DNA of 64,000 nucleotides from Oxyruncus cristatus (Eukaryota > Chordata > Aves > Passeriformes > Cotingidae): the NCBI GenBank assembly GCA_013399855.1, contig VXAY01003830.1, positions 1,366,734 through 1,430,733 on the forward strand. The letters run 5' to 3'. This document shows, piece by piece, positions 11,970 to 54,038 of this stretch. The translations under genes and the position numbers were made by a program. The notes under the pieces were generated by a model. That model made no database searches. It had not been told where the DNA came from and saw nothing but the letters and a program-made list of their open reading frames with translations. Numbering within the stretch: the first letter of the stretch is position 1; each line of letters begins with the position of its first letter.

Positions 11970-14900
11970 GCCTCTTCCCAGTTCAGACCCTGACCTTCCC
12001 TTTCTGTTCTTACTTTATCTTTTACCTCTTCTCTGTCAGCTGAGTATCAGTTATATTTGTGCAAGTAAACCTAACCAGTATTCTTCACCAGACCTTTATG
12101 CTGCACAAGTGAAGAAACAAATCTCTTTATGCTCTGTCTCATCTGGCCAGCTCAGTCAAATTCCTTGCAGAATCCTGAAGTCTTGGTGATGGCACCGCAA
12201 AAGGCAAGAGTTGCTGTATGTCATCAGAAAATTAGGCCTGCCATTTCCACTCTGCTTTATACACAGTATTTAGAGTAAAATAAACCTGAGCCACAAAGTT
12301 TGTACCTGGTAAAGTCTGCCATCTCCTTCTTAAGGGTTAATGTCAAATATTGATGTTTCAAAGTCTTTTTTTTGTGCCTTGCTTTCATGTGTCCCAAACT
12401 AACTTTCAGCTTTATTATCTTACATCAAAGTACATTACAAGTGATATAAAATGAAAGCAAAACAGTGAATGAAAATTTATAGACATTACAGAACTTTTAT
12501 GTGGAAGAAATAAGAAAAGCTATGAGTACTCAGCTCTAGAGCAATGCATAAAAATACAAGAAGTTGATAAAGATAGTGAAAATTGATCAGTCCATCCTTT
12601 GTACAGTATCCCATTATTTCATTGCTAACTCAAAGTTATTGCTAAATAATTTAAAGAAAAAAGTTATCCATGTCATCATATTTTCTATATCATGGGTGGT
12701 AATAATGTAATTTTTGTTTCATAAAGTAGAGGTTCCTTTCCTAAATAATTTATTCAGGAAGAAGGTGCGCTATAAAGCTGTGAAAGGATAATGTAGTCAG
12801 TGGAGTGTATTGCTTACAGGAAATCCAAGTAAAGAGCAATAGCTGAGTTTATAAATGATTTGGAGACATGTACGTGTCATTGTCCTAAATCATCACTGTA
12901 AGGGGAAAGAAATCCTTTTGGTGCTCTTACCACTTTTCCTGAGCTGTTCTATGCCCTTTGGCTCTACCTTTATGATGGTTGATGAGTTGATTCTCCAGTT
13001 TGGGGTGATGAACCACCTTGATGCCGACTGACCCTATCTAAGACGGACCATCATTTTTCAGCATTGTTTTCTCTGCTTACCCCAACTGCCTAACTTATAA
13101 TGCTAAAAGGAAACAAATGCTTGTATTTTGTAAAATGTAGTGAGCCTCTTTCCAAGGGATTTTGGAAAACTGGTTCTAGTTGCTATAAAATACTCCTTCT
13201 GTGTGCTTACATGAGTACATTTCAGCAGAATAAAGGATATTTTGCAACATCACATGGCTATCTCAGAATCTCCAGTCAGAGTTGTCACTGAGTTACCCCT
13301 TCGCCTGTTTACTTTTTAATTTAAATTTAGTGCAGGCAAATATGACTCTAATTTTTGTAGGGTTTGCTTAGATATAAAATTAGCCAGTTATTGTTTGGCT
13401 GATTTTCAAAAAGAGACTAAGGTTTTGCAAACCTTTGGGTATACTTTTGAAATTTATTAGAAAATAGTACCCCAAAGTTGCATTTCTCTCAGTTAAAAAA
13501 AAATCCAAAACATAATTATTTTTTTACTTCTCCTTTTTCTGGCATATGATCCATTCCAAATATCATGACAGAACTTTTCCCCTCAATTTGAATTTTAAAA
13601 TTATGACAGATTTTCTAAGTTATGTTTCTTTCGTACTTGTTTTTCTGTGAAATTTACCTTTCGAACAGGCATTAATAACAGTGGTATTTTATTTTTTTTG
13701 AGTTTGAATTTGCAACCTTACATGTAGGGCAAAAACACAATACAAGAGTATATTTTGCAACCCTTGCTTACACTGAGTGGTAATTATTCAAATAAGCCTG
13801 TGCTGGATACTTATGTACGTAAATATTCACATGTATCTCAGTCTGTAGTTTCGTGATAAAGCAACAGAAGCTCCATCAGAAAAACAGGGTAAGGAGTTCT
13901 CCTTTTCTTCTTCCTTTTGTCTGCAGTTTCTGCTCTCTACCCAGAGCAGCTCGTGTTGCCTGTTCACTTACCCCACTGCAGCCATTTGCAGGGACACAGT
14001 ATGACCTTGATCAGCAAACTTACCTGAATTAAACTGAAGGAGGAAAAAATACTCTGAAAGACTTATATATGTGACTCAGAATTACAAGGCACCACCTGGG
14101 TATTTAAAATCGACATTTTGATACTTTTAAAAATTGAATTATGAATAATGTATAATTTTTATTAACGTACTGCCCTAGGATATAAGTTTTCAATGTTAAA
14201 TATCCAGATCTGGAATTGCTACTGGTTTGAATTGATGTGTCCAAAATCTGAAAAAAGCTGTTGTGCGGGATGCAGGAAACCCAAGTCAGAAAGCTGAGGA
14301 TGATGTTTTGTTAGAATGTGCATCTTGAATGCCCATCAGCTTAGCATTAAGACTTTGCTTAAAGGACCCAAATTCCTAGGGAAATGTTACCATAACTAAC
14401 GAGCTGTTGAAATTCAGAAAACAGTTCCACCTTGATTTTATTTTTGTTTTGAGCCACAAACGTTTCCTGTTTGTTTTATGGCTGTTGTGATGTGTGTTTT
14501 TCACAGTGCCTTTTTTCTTGTGCACTCCTCCATGACTATGTGTGATACAAAGCTTTGTGCCATAAAAAGTGACAATAACTTACTACAATTGGGTCAGAAG
14601 CCCTGGTCAGATTAGGATGCACCTTCTCTTTTCTGTTTACTAGAACTTCCACTGGGACTTTCACACATTCATTGAACTGTTTGAATGTTACAGGTGCTTA
14701 CTGCCCAACCGGCTTAGGGTGACTAATTGTTTCAATAAACAAGCACAATCCAGGAGCTGGGAGTGGGAACCAGAAGATACAAGGGTGGTGTTGTAACACC
14801 TGAGCTTACCACATGCTTAGTGCCTCAGTTTTCCCTAGTGAAAACTGGGAAAGGTGACATGCATAAGAAGCTCTGTCTACTAGTGAAAATGTACTTTGTG

Positions 14901-17171
14901 CATCTTGACCTATCAGATTTATCTGAACAGTTGTTTTCATTTGTTTTAAGAGAGGTGTGTGGTGACTTCATGGCTCTATAGGTGAATGTTTGCATAATGT
15001 GAAGATAGTGCAAGTTGATGCAGATATTTCAGTGCTTAAAGTTGAGAGTGTTTTCCCACCCTAAAAAAAGCTGAGAATCTGTAACTCTTTCTGATTTCAG
15101 TCATAATTCTGAGTCTTCAGCATCTCTGCAAATTAGATCATATTTGTTATCATGTAGCTAAGGTTGGCAGGGAACAGGGCAGGTTCTTGGCAGAAGTCAT
15201 ACTGTTAAAAGTTTATATGGGTGTCAGCATGAAATTCCCAGAGCTGTTTATAGCGAGATAACAATGTGTCATGCAAACAGCTTCATGTTCTGAGAGATGT
15301 CTGGGAACAGTGGAGTGTTTGGGGAGGAAATGTGCAGAAAATGTCTAGAACTGTACTGAAGAAAAACGGTAACATATGGGTTTGATAAGGGTTAAGAGTG
15401 GCTGTTACAGGGGCTTCTTAATTTGGAAAAGAACTTCCAGAATAATTGGTGGGGGTGCAGTTGTCCTGGGCCTTATTTATTGAAACAGAAATGTGTCTGG
15501 AGCCACTGACTTGGAAATAATCTCAAACAAAACAGGTTTCTGTGACCAAATGCAGATTCAAAGGCTGATCTTGTGACCTGGGAAACTGGTTCTAATCTGC
15601 TGAGATCTCCATAGCAGGGCTAATTCAGTGTAGCAACCAGGTGCAGTCATTGACCAATTACATTATTAGTATTTTTATTTTTTAACCCTGATTTTGTCAA
15701 AAAGATTTTTTTTCTCTTGTGTAATGTTAATGTGACCAAAGAGGGCTGATGGAAATGAAATATTTTAGCACTCTCAGTATTGAGAAATCATAGTTAATTT
15801 TGAATCCCTCTTGTGCTCTCCAGTGCATCAGTCTAGGGTTCTCCGAGATCACAGTTTCTAAGATGAATAATAATTATTTTTTTCCTAAGTGCCAACAGAG
15901 AATTTTTACTATTGAGAAGAGACTAATTGTTTTGAGTAGGAGAGCCTGTGATGGGAACCCTTGAAGTTTTGTGTGCATTAAGCTAGTGTGAAAGTTAATA
16001 CAGTACAGACTTTTAATTTTTTGAACAATGTTTCAAAAAATTTTCAGTTTACGGTAATATTCTTCGTTCCACAACTACCTTTAAGATTTCCAATTTATTT
16101 TTAGAAGGGCAATAAATCAGAAATGGACAGCTTTAGTAGTTACAGAATGTATTCAAAATGATTACTAATTAAAAGAAATCTTGCCTTCTTCCCAACAATA
16201 TGACATGACCAACAAAATGTATGTGTGTATACATATCAGAAGAAGAGAAATAACGAAAAGAGATTAATTTCCAGTCCAGTTACAGTCTTTTACTTATGCA
16301 TTCTAACCTGGTCTTATTTTATAGTTCCATGTAAACTGCAGAGTAATTTTTTTAGCATATGCAGAGATATTAATTGAAAAGAAAAGGATATTTTAAAGTA
16401 GTGAACAACTACATCCAGCTGTTGAAATGGCAGGAGTATGGGATATGAGAGCTTAGCCAGGTGGTGCCATAGGCAGGGCTGGCAGAAAGCGAACAAAGGG
16501 AAAGGGGGAAAAGGATTTCCAGAACAGCTTTGCCACAGGCTCTCCCACACCTTTCATTCCTGCCTCAGTGCCACCTCATTTGATGAGTCCATGCAGGCAG
16601 CTGTCTGTGCTGCATGATGAAATGTCTGGTTGGATCCCTTCCCTAGACTGCTTCCCAGCCCAGTGGGAGGAACGCTTGCACCCGCACAAGGCAGGGCAGC
16701 ACGACAGGGCGGTGGTGAGCAGGTGAGGGAGAAGGTTGTCTGTGTCTATACTGGCATCATTGCAAAGAACAGAGAGATTGCCTGACAATGTCTCTGGCAG
16801 GACCCCAGAGCAAGATTTGCAAACAAAGTAACTGTTGGTGAGATTTTTTTTTTTATGTACTCCTATGTCTGTGCTACAGGTATCAGTCATGGAGTAGAAC
16901 TTCAAAGCATCTTGACGTTACTGAGTAACCAAAACCATCAGAAGTAAATTACTTGATTTTGATGGTCAGCATGAAGTCTTTCTAAACAGAAGATGGAGGG
17001 CATATCCTTAATGTTTTCTGAAAAATGAACTTTTGTTCTTTGTTTTTAGATTGATGGCTTCTAAACTACCATTTGCGTCTGAAAATTTTCTCCAGTAGTT
17101 GGGGTGAATTTTCAAGATTGTTGTTACTGATGCATCTCAGGCACAAAGGCTTATAATAAATGGGGTTATGT

Positions 17172-18145
17172 CAGGCTGATGACTGGTCACTAGTGGAGTT
17201 CTCCAGGGTTCCATCTTAGCCCAGTGCTCTTCAACATCTTCATAAATGACTTGGATGCGGAACTGGAAAGTGTACTAAGAAAGTTTGCTGATGCTGCTAA
17301 ACTGGGAGGAGATGTTGAAGGCAGAGAGGCCCTGCAGAGGGACCTCAACAAATCAGAGGACTGTGCAATCGCCAGCTCTATGAAGTTTTAACAAAGACAA
17401 GTGCTGGATTCTACAGCTGGGACAGGGCAACCCTGAATGTACATACAGAGTGGGGAATGGAGAGCAGCACTGTCGAAAGGGACCTGGTGGTCCTGGTCAG
17501 TGGCAAGTTGAATATGAGTCAGCAGTGCCCTGGCAGCCAGGAGGACCAACCGTGTCCTGGGGAGCATCAGGCAAACTGTCACCAGCTGGTCGAGGGAGGG
17601 GATTGTCCTACTCTACTCTGCACTGGGGTGGCCTCACCTTGAATATTGTGTGCAATTTTGGGCACCACAATAAAGAAAATATAAGGTCTTAGAGAGTGTC
17701 CAAAGGAGGGAAACGAAGATGGTGAAGGGCCTTGAGGGGAAGCCGCATGAGGAGCGGCTGAGGGCACTTGGTCTGTTCAGCCTGGAGGAGACTGAGGGGA
17801 GACCTCATTGCAGTCTACAATGCCCTCGTGAGAGGAAGAGGAGGGTCAGGCACTGATCTCTTGTCTGTGGTGACCAGTGACAGAACCTGAGGGAATGGCC
17901 TGAAGTTGTGTCAGGGGAGGCTTGGGCTGGGTATTAGAAAGAGGTTCTTCACCCCGAGGGTGATTGGCTACTGGAACAGGCTCTCCGGGGAAGTGATCAC
18001 AGCAGCAAGCCTGTCTGAGTTCAAGAAGTGTTTGGATAATACTCTCAGGGACATGGTGCTGTGAGGGGGCTGTCCTGTGCAGGGCCAGAAGTTTGATTTT
18101 GATGATCCTTGTGGGTCTCTTCTAACTCATGATATTTTATGATCT
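17172..18145 (+). mobile_element. CR1 LINE, 5'-truncated copy A
   Basis: This is the 3' part of a chicken-repeat-1 non-LTR retrotransposon. It begins within the reverse transcriptase region (sequence for a VFQGSILAQCSSTSS-like stretch out of frame, then FINDLDAELES) and runs to the 3' end near TTTATGATCT. Frames are broken many times, so it is dead. Its segment 17765-17920 is identical to part of the CR1 copy at 53310-54038, although the flanking CR1 sequence differs at many sites. It ends about 430 bases upstream of the first coding exon of TEC. Confidence 0.9.
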
Positions 18146-18575
18146 TCAATTTTATATGTAGAACTCTTTTGCAAATGGCATGTATACATACACAGACCTT
18201 AGCAATTATAACTTGTATGCAGGTTAGGACTTTGTGGTAAAGAGCACAAAGGTATGCTCCTGTTTGCCTGGAGCACATTTCAGACTTTTCACCCGTATTT
18301 TCTGTGACGTAGGCTGCAGTGTACCTTATTTCATCCCAGTCACGTACAGCTTTTGGCTTCCTGGGAATGTGCCAGTACAGACCTCAGCTGAGCAAAGCCT
18401 GAACTTTTTTGTCTAATAATTAACTTCTGTAAACTTCCAGATGCTGACAGTGAGCTCCAGGTTTCTGTGTATTCAGGTAGTTTCATTTACAAGTAGAAGC
18501 TCTTTTTCTACAAAAATCTCCAACTCTGTGATCCTCCAGAGATGTCATAATGATTTATTCCTCTCGTCTTCACAG

Positions 18576-47458
<28,883 letters not shown>

Positions 47459-48480
47459 AAAAAGACAACAGCAGCATAAGCACAGAAAAGAAGCCACTTT
47501 CCAGAGATGGGGCTACATAATTTCTTTTGAAGAGCTTGATCCTGTAAGCTGCTGGGTGTCGCTAAGCAGTGTGGGGAACCTGTAACATCTAATCCACTCA
47601 AGCACAAAGGAGAGGTTTGCATGATGTTGGGAAATGAGCACAGGTGTCTTCAGCAATATTAGCAATCTCTATATTTTCTCTGAAAAGTCACCATTGCTTA
47701 GCTGGCAAGTTGAGCTCCTTATGGAGGGAGATGGTATGACCAAAGGTCAGGAGCCTCATTTGCATTTAGTGGGTTGGTTTCATGTACATACAGTCCACGT
47801 CTCTGAGTTTCTCTTTACGCAGGCAGTAGTATTAGTAGTGATTTGCATGCATAAAAATGGAAGGTATCTATAAATTACTATTTACTGACATTGAAAAGTT
47901 TCCAGAGATTCTCCAGAAACATCGTTTTTCTCAGTTGATGGCTGTTTTGTGGCACATCAGGAAGACAAAACATGCCTCTTTCATTTGCACATAGTAGGTT
48001 GTTGCCAGCACAGTCTTCAGTTTAGTGTAACACTCTAGAAGCCTTGCTTCAGAACTGAGCCGTGATATTCCAAAGTCATTCTAAGCTGTTTGGTCAACCA
48101 GAGACCTCCCATGGTTAGTCTTGATGTTATTGATGAAAACTAAGTCCAAGACTCAGCACAACTGGCTGTCAGTGTACCATAGTACCAAGTTTTGGATTAA
48201 TTATAAAATAATTTATATGCTGTATGTAATGTAAATATATATATTCAATGCATTTATTTATATAAACTGGGGGGGGGGGTTGTCTTGAAATTGAATACAC
48301 AACTTGAATACACAACTCTATATGTGGGATTGTAAATGAGACAGAGTAAATTCTCAAGTATGTTTAAGGAGGGCTCTTCTTTCTGTCTGTCATCTGTATA
48401 TAGAGTGATCTAACCTTTCTGTTCATAACAAAAAATGTCCTACTACAAATGTGTGTGAATAAACTGAGTATTAACTATTG
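47459..48480 (+). other. TEC 3' UTR (probable)
   Basis: Noncoding sequence after the TGA up to the first good poly(A) signal, AATAAA at 48458-48463, with T/G-rich sequence just after. It has an AU-rich element-like ATTTATTTATA near 48252 and a 10-base G run near 48270. Later AATAAA copies at 50041 and 50154 could give a longer form. Confidence 0.6.
48458..48463 (+). terminator. Poly(A) signal AATAAA for TEC
   Basis: Canonical hexamer 1.0 kb after the stop codon, the first AATAAA downstream of it in a suitable context. Confidence 0.6.
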
Positions 48481-51114
48481 TTTGGAACCAATTACTTTGT
48501 AGCAAATAATTTACTGTCAGTGCATCATAAGTCAAACTCATTGTTCACATGATTATAGTGTTATGATAGTCCAAGTATGTGTATATTTCTGTGTGTATAC
48601 ATACTCTGTAGTAAATACATAAATGGTAGAATGGATATATATTTAAATCAATTTGGCCATGGTGAAATGTTCAGTGCAGAAGTGCCTGAACTCTCTTTAG
48701 AAGTTACCTGCCATGTCCCCTCTGCTAGAAGCCAATGTCTCCACAGCCTTGCTGAAGCCTGTTTCAATTAATCCAACTTTGTGCAAGTGGATATGAGCAG
48801 TATTTACACTCCAGTTTTGCTGTAAGTTCCTCCTGAGTAGCTCTATTACACTTTCTTTTGCTACTTGTACTCTTGTGCCATGTGTAATAGGAAATATATT
48901 GCACAAAACCTTTTTAATTTCTTTTGCAAGTAGTCAGAGAGGAGTACAGTGAACTTTATTTCCAATCAAATTATTAAGGGTAACTATAGTTAGCTGAATG
49001 CATTCTATAATTCTTGCATTTGAGTATTTCTGTAATCAGTTTTGGAGATGCTTAAATCCCTGCACTGCTTTGCCTAAACCTTTATGTTCAGAAGGAGGAA
49101 GCCTCCTCTCTCTTGGAAGAAGTGCTTTCTTTTTCTCACGCTATTCCATTGAACAGTTACAGACCGTCACAAAAGGTTTAAATGCCTCTCTCTTTTTTCC
49201 TAATGGTAAAGTCTCAGAAGATTATTCCAACTGTGCAATCCAATCTGTCAAATTTTTGAGTCCAAACCATTCCTCAGTCAATATCAACAGCATGTATTGT
49301 TAAGAGGGAGAGTCTAGGGGTTTCTACATGTAGTAGAAAAAGCAATGTGGAACATTTAATGTAAGCCAAGATCATCTTTCCTTCCCGACTTTCGCCACGG
49401 AGATCCTGCAAAGTATGGTGTTGCCAACACTTTCAGCAATACATCATGAAGAATTTTACAGTAGTAAATAATGTTCTCTTAAAACACAAATGAAGCATAG
49501 GAAAATCAGAAGATTAATTGTTTCCAATGAACCTTAAGCCTGTTTCTTTACAATAATTAAATATTTATCATTAATTTGTATGATAAAACACACCCTAATT
49601 GTGTGGACTTTTAGCAGCAGTTTTCTCAGTGGGGTGGGTGCTCTGAATCCAACACTTTCACCTGCCTCTTCGCAGTACCTGAGGATAATTTCTGCCTACC
49701 TGCTTCTGGATTTGATACTTACTTAGGATGTCAGGAACTCTGAAGGACCCAGTTTATCGATGAATGCATTTTTTAGTTGAATATAGCCTTAAGTGGCTAA
49801 TTTCAGAAAAGATCAGAACACCTTTGGAGGCAGCTGTCTTGCTGACTCTCCTGATGTCTTCAAAGGCAGATTGAAATGCTGTGCCATCCATTCTTCTGGA
49901 TGAGCTCACTCACCCTTAAGCAACTTCAGTGCTTTCTCCTTAGTATTACTGATTTTTTTTCAAATGTTGGTGTCAAATATCCATCTAAACAGAACCAAAT
50001 GTTGTGATTTACATCTGCTGTGGCTTTTATCCTTTTTTAAAATAAATACTTGGACCTGTGATAACAGTTTAATAACTTTTTTTTCCCTATAAAGTGTTTG
50101 CTACTAGAAAGCACACTTTTTTTCTTCTAGTCTGGGGCTTTCTTTTTTTTTTAAATAAAAGGTAAGTAGGTGTGGTCAAGCCTCACTTGTGGTTTACCAT
50201 GTTTCATATTAGAGTGAAGAGCTCAGCTTGGGCTGTTTCACTGGCACAGCTCATGAAGAGAGGTTTGCATTTTCATTTGAATGTAAACGGATAACCAGAC
50301 ATGGTTCTCTCCACCTGTAAGTAAACTTGGCTGCATATTTTGATCTTGCAGTTTTGTTTTGTGCAACAGCAGTGTACTTAGCAATTGAAGTATTTAAATA
50401 TTGCCGAAAAAATACGAACCTGCTTCCTGCACTGTGAAGGTGATCTCTGTTGAGACTGCTTGTCTTGACTTTCAAAATTAATGGACAAATATTAATCCAT
50501 TGTACAATGGATTCAACAAAACAACTACTTTTACATATTGATAGATATTTCCACATACAGTTCTTAAAAGCATGAACTGCATAGACATGCATAAAAAGTT
50601 TGGTAGAACTAAAGCTCTCTTTCCTCCAGCACAGACTTAACTCACAGGAAAAACAAAGCTTGCACACGTGAAAAGCTGAAAGCTTGTATTTTATATTGTT
50701 TTTAGAAGCAAACTGTACAGTGGCTTTCTATCAGATTATTGATTTTTCTAATGCTGTTGAAAATTGACAGGTCAGATCAGGAGGCACACCATATGTTACA
50801 GCAGAGATCGAGGTCTGATGAGTGAAGCTGAGTTTGTAGTGTTGAACACAGATAACCTGCTGCTTCACTGCAAGAGCAAGAGTTTCTTGCAAAACATGCT
50901 AGAAGAGTGCAAGCCTTAGACATGGACTACAGCACTTTCAACTTTAGTAGTACTTTGAGAAACAGTGATTCAGAAAGAGAAGTCAAGCCAGGAAACCTGT
51001 GAAATAATAAAATGATAAAATCCAAATTATAAAAATTGATCTCTAAACTTGTTGCTTTTATGTTTGATGCTACTTCTCTAAAGCTGTCAATTAGAGTGAG
51101 TTACTACTGAAGAT

Positions 51115-51136
51115 TGTATATATATAATTATATATG
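51115..51136 (+). repeat. TA-rich simple repeat
   Basis: Imperfect (TA)n with a central TAATTA. Confidence 0.8.
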
Positions 51137-53309
51137 TAAGTGTGGGAATTGGCCACATATACAGACAATGTTATCAACCCAAAAGTGTACTGTGGGTGTT
51201 GTGAGACTATATCAGGCCAGGATGTGTTTTCACTATGCCTTCTCTCTTCTCATGGGACTAGCTTTCAGTTTCTGAAGCAAATGGCTGTTCCTGACAGCTG
51301 ACCCATCTTTTTCTTCTTCCTCTAGCATCCCATCTGCTCTGCTGTGCACAGATAAATTTATTTCCAGGACTCATAAGTTGGTTGTCAAAATGTCAGCTGC
51401 AAATTTTTAGGCTAAGTATTTGTCAGGCTACTTTCAACACCGGTTTCCTAGTATTTTCACTTGAGCAAGACGCTTCTCTTGCCGTGATTTTTTTTCTTGT
51501 TTTGAAATGAAGCATGCTGATAGTTCTGATAAGTGGCACTGTAATTCGATAGGCTGTCATGGCTAATGTTGGGATTCATATTTGCTTAACTTGTCTCCAG
51601 GGAGATAATATAACACTGTTTTATAAATTAGTGTCTTCCTCCTAAAATAGTCATTTCCAAAAAGAAAAAGACATGAGCAGTGAAATGTGCTAAATTTTTT
51701 GTTCCTCTGTTGAATTGTTTGTAGGTTTTAACTTGGTCTGAGGTTGCAAGCTCTCATCAGAAATTGGAGAAATTAAATTCTCCACAAAATTGAAAAAGAG
51801 AGATTTGGTCAATTCTAGGTTCAACAGCTTGAATACTCACCTTGTTTGATTTAAAGCTAGGTTTTAAGCTACTGACTTTAGTTGCTCCATGATGACTTAC
51901 CCTGAGGATCAAAGCCAGACATGTTTCGGTGGCTTACGTTTTTGTAGCTTATGTTTTGACATAACTCAGAGAAATGTAGGCTGAAAGATCTAATGGGGCT
52001 GTGGGTGCTGGAAAAACTTTCCTTCCTATGGATTTAAAAGAAGATTTGATCACTTTTTCTGGAATTTTTGAGAAACTTTTTAGTTAGGTAGAAAACAGAG
52101 AAGTGGAACTTGAAATTAATGCTACATCTATAAGTACTTTAAACAAACTTAAAAAAAATTTAACTGTTAAAAATTATGGAATAGTTCTTCCTGTTAGCCT
52201 ATATTTCTTTCCCGTGTCCTGTCCAAGGAGTCTGTGACTCATAACACAGTAAATCTTACTGGTATCTCTGTTCTCTTCAAAATATGGAATCCAAAATGTG
52301 ATTTCCTTGCTGAAGAACAACTGTCACTGATACTGTCACTGACTAATTTTTAACTTATGAACTCTTTGGTGTGGTTACTTGAGTTAGGGAGTGGGGGATC
52401 AAGGCCTGCTAATATGTATGTGACTCTAATGCCCTGTGACAAATCCAGAGTATTTTGCTTAAGAAAAAGTCCTTGGTTGAAAGTTGAAGGAAATCAGATA
52501 GAATAGTTCCACTGATTTCAGTGATCTATCAGAAGGTAAAATCAAAAAGAAATATTTTATATGAGTGAATTCTAAGAATGTATTTTCAATATATTTGCAT
52601 TTTAAAAGATAGCTTTTCTTTTAGTTAAAATGCAGGTTTTTAAAAATTATAATTATTTCTTAGTTTTCTGATGACTGTTGAGAAAACAGAAAGGAGCAGT
52701 GTCAGCATCTCCCTCGGCCACTAGCAGAAGGCCAAGATGAGAGCAAGTTAAATCAAATTATTCAATCAGTGTATGAAAGCTTTCCCCATTTGCAGTGTTG
52801 GCCAAGTCTTTCTGAAACAGCATTGCAGAGCACCTTTGGGCCTACTTTCTGTAGTGAGTTATGAACCCAATAAATATGATTTTAATCAAAGGGAGAAAAA
52901 GTGCTGTGCAAGAAGCTTAGCAATGACTAGGGAAGATGTAAAATGCATAGATCAGTACACGAGTCTTTGTTTGAGATATATATATCCAAGCCATCAGGTC
53001 AAAGTTTCCAGACTTTAGTCAATTTAAATAAAGCAGGACTTAGCTCAACAGAGCTGAAGGCTTTTCTCTAACCATATCCTTTGATAATGTTCCCTATCAG
53101 ACATGACGAAATTCCAAACAGAAATTAACAGTTTGCCTTGCATTAATTTACACATGTAAATTCTACTGAATTCATTCCACAAATGCTCTAGGAGTAATGC
53201 ATGGACAAGAGAAATTCAGGAGTGACTGAGGTTGCTGAGAACAGATGCTTAAAGCCAATTTCATTTTCAAAGAGCTTCTTTGTATTCTGTAAGATGATAA
53301 GAATTTGCT

Positions 53310-54038
53310 GGGCAACCCCAGATGTACATACAGACTGGGGAAGGAGATGCTGGAAAGCAGTGCCATGGAAAGGGACCTGGGGGTCCCGGTTGATGGCAAG
53401 TTGAATATGAGCCAGCAGTGCCCTGGCAGCCAGGAGGGCCAACCGTGTCCTGGGGGCATCAGGCAAAGCATCGCCAGGCAGTCGAGGGAGGGGATTGTCC
53501 TGCTCTGCTCTGCACTGGGGCGGCCTCACCTTGAATGTTGTGTGCAGTTTTGGGCACCACAATACAGGAAAGATAGTAAGCTATTAGAGAGCATCCAAAG
53601 GAGGGCTATGAAGGTGGTGAAGGGCCTTGAAGGGAAGCCGTATGAGGAGCAGCTGAGGTCACTTGGTCTGTTCAGCCTGGAGGAGACTGAGGGGAGACCT
53701 CATTGCAGTCTACAATGCCCTCGTGAGAGGAAGAGGAGGGTCAGGCACTGATCTCTTGTCTGTGGTGACCAGTGACAGAACCTGAGGGAATGGCCTGAAG
53801 TTGTGTCAGGGGAGGGTTAGGTTGGAGATAAGAAAGAGATTCTTCACCCGGAGGGTGTTGGGTACTGGAACAGGCTCCCCAGGGAGGTGGTCACAGCACA
53901 AAGGCTGACAGAGTTAAGAAGTGCTTGGACAATACTCTCAGAGACATGGTGTAACTCTTGGGAATGGTCCTGTGCAGTGCTAAGGTATGGACTTGTCCCT
54001 TCCAACTCAGCACATTCTGTCATTCTCTGGATTGATAG
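53310..54038 (+). mobile_element. CR1 LINE, 5'-truncated copy B
   Basis: CR1 3' part with a readable C-terminal reverse transcriptase segment ([34 protein letters not shown]) followed by frame breaks and a CR1 3' end. Same orientation as copy A at 17172-18145. Its bases 53660-53815 are identical to 17765-17920. It lies between TEC and TXK. Confidence 0.9.

Larger units (their letters stand above)
4369..18575 (+). other. TEC intron 1, no gene recognised
   Basis: About 14.2 kb of AT-rich sequence with only short unsupported frames. It holds a perfect 15-bp hairpin (8239-8271), a 26-bp-period duplication (about 11047-11088), overlapping palindromes (11946-11969) and a CR1 LINE copy (about 17172-18145). 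It would span the noncoding exon to the first coding exon. Confidence 0.6.

Noticed and set aside
50251..50667. 138-codon minus-strand frame between TEC and TXK
   Set aside because: No recognisable family, no splice partners, and composition typical of AT-rich noncoding DNA.
53305..53751. 148-codon plus-strand open frame as a gene
   Set aside because: It is CR1 reverse transcriptase sequence with frame breaks, not a host gene.
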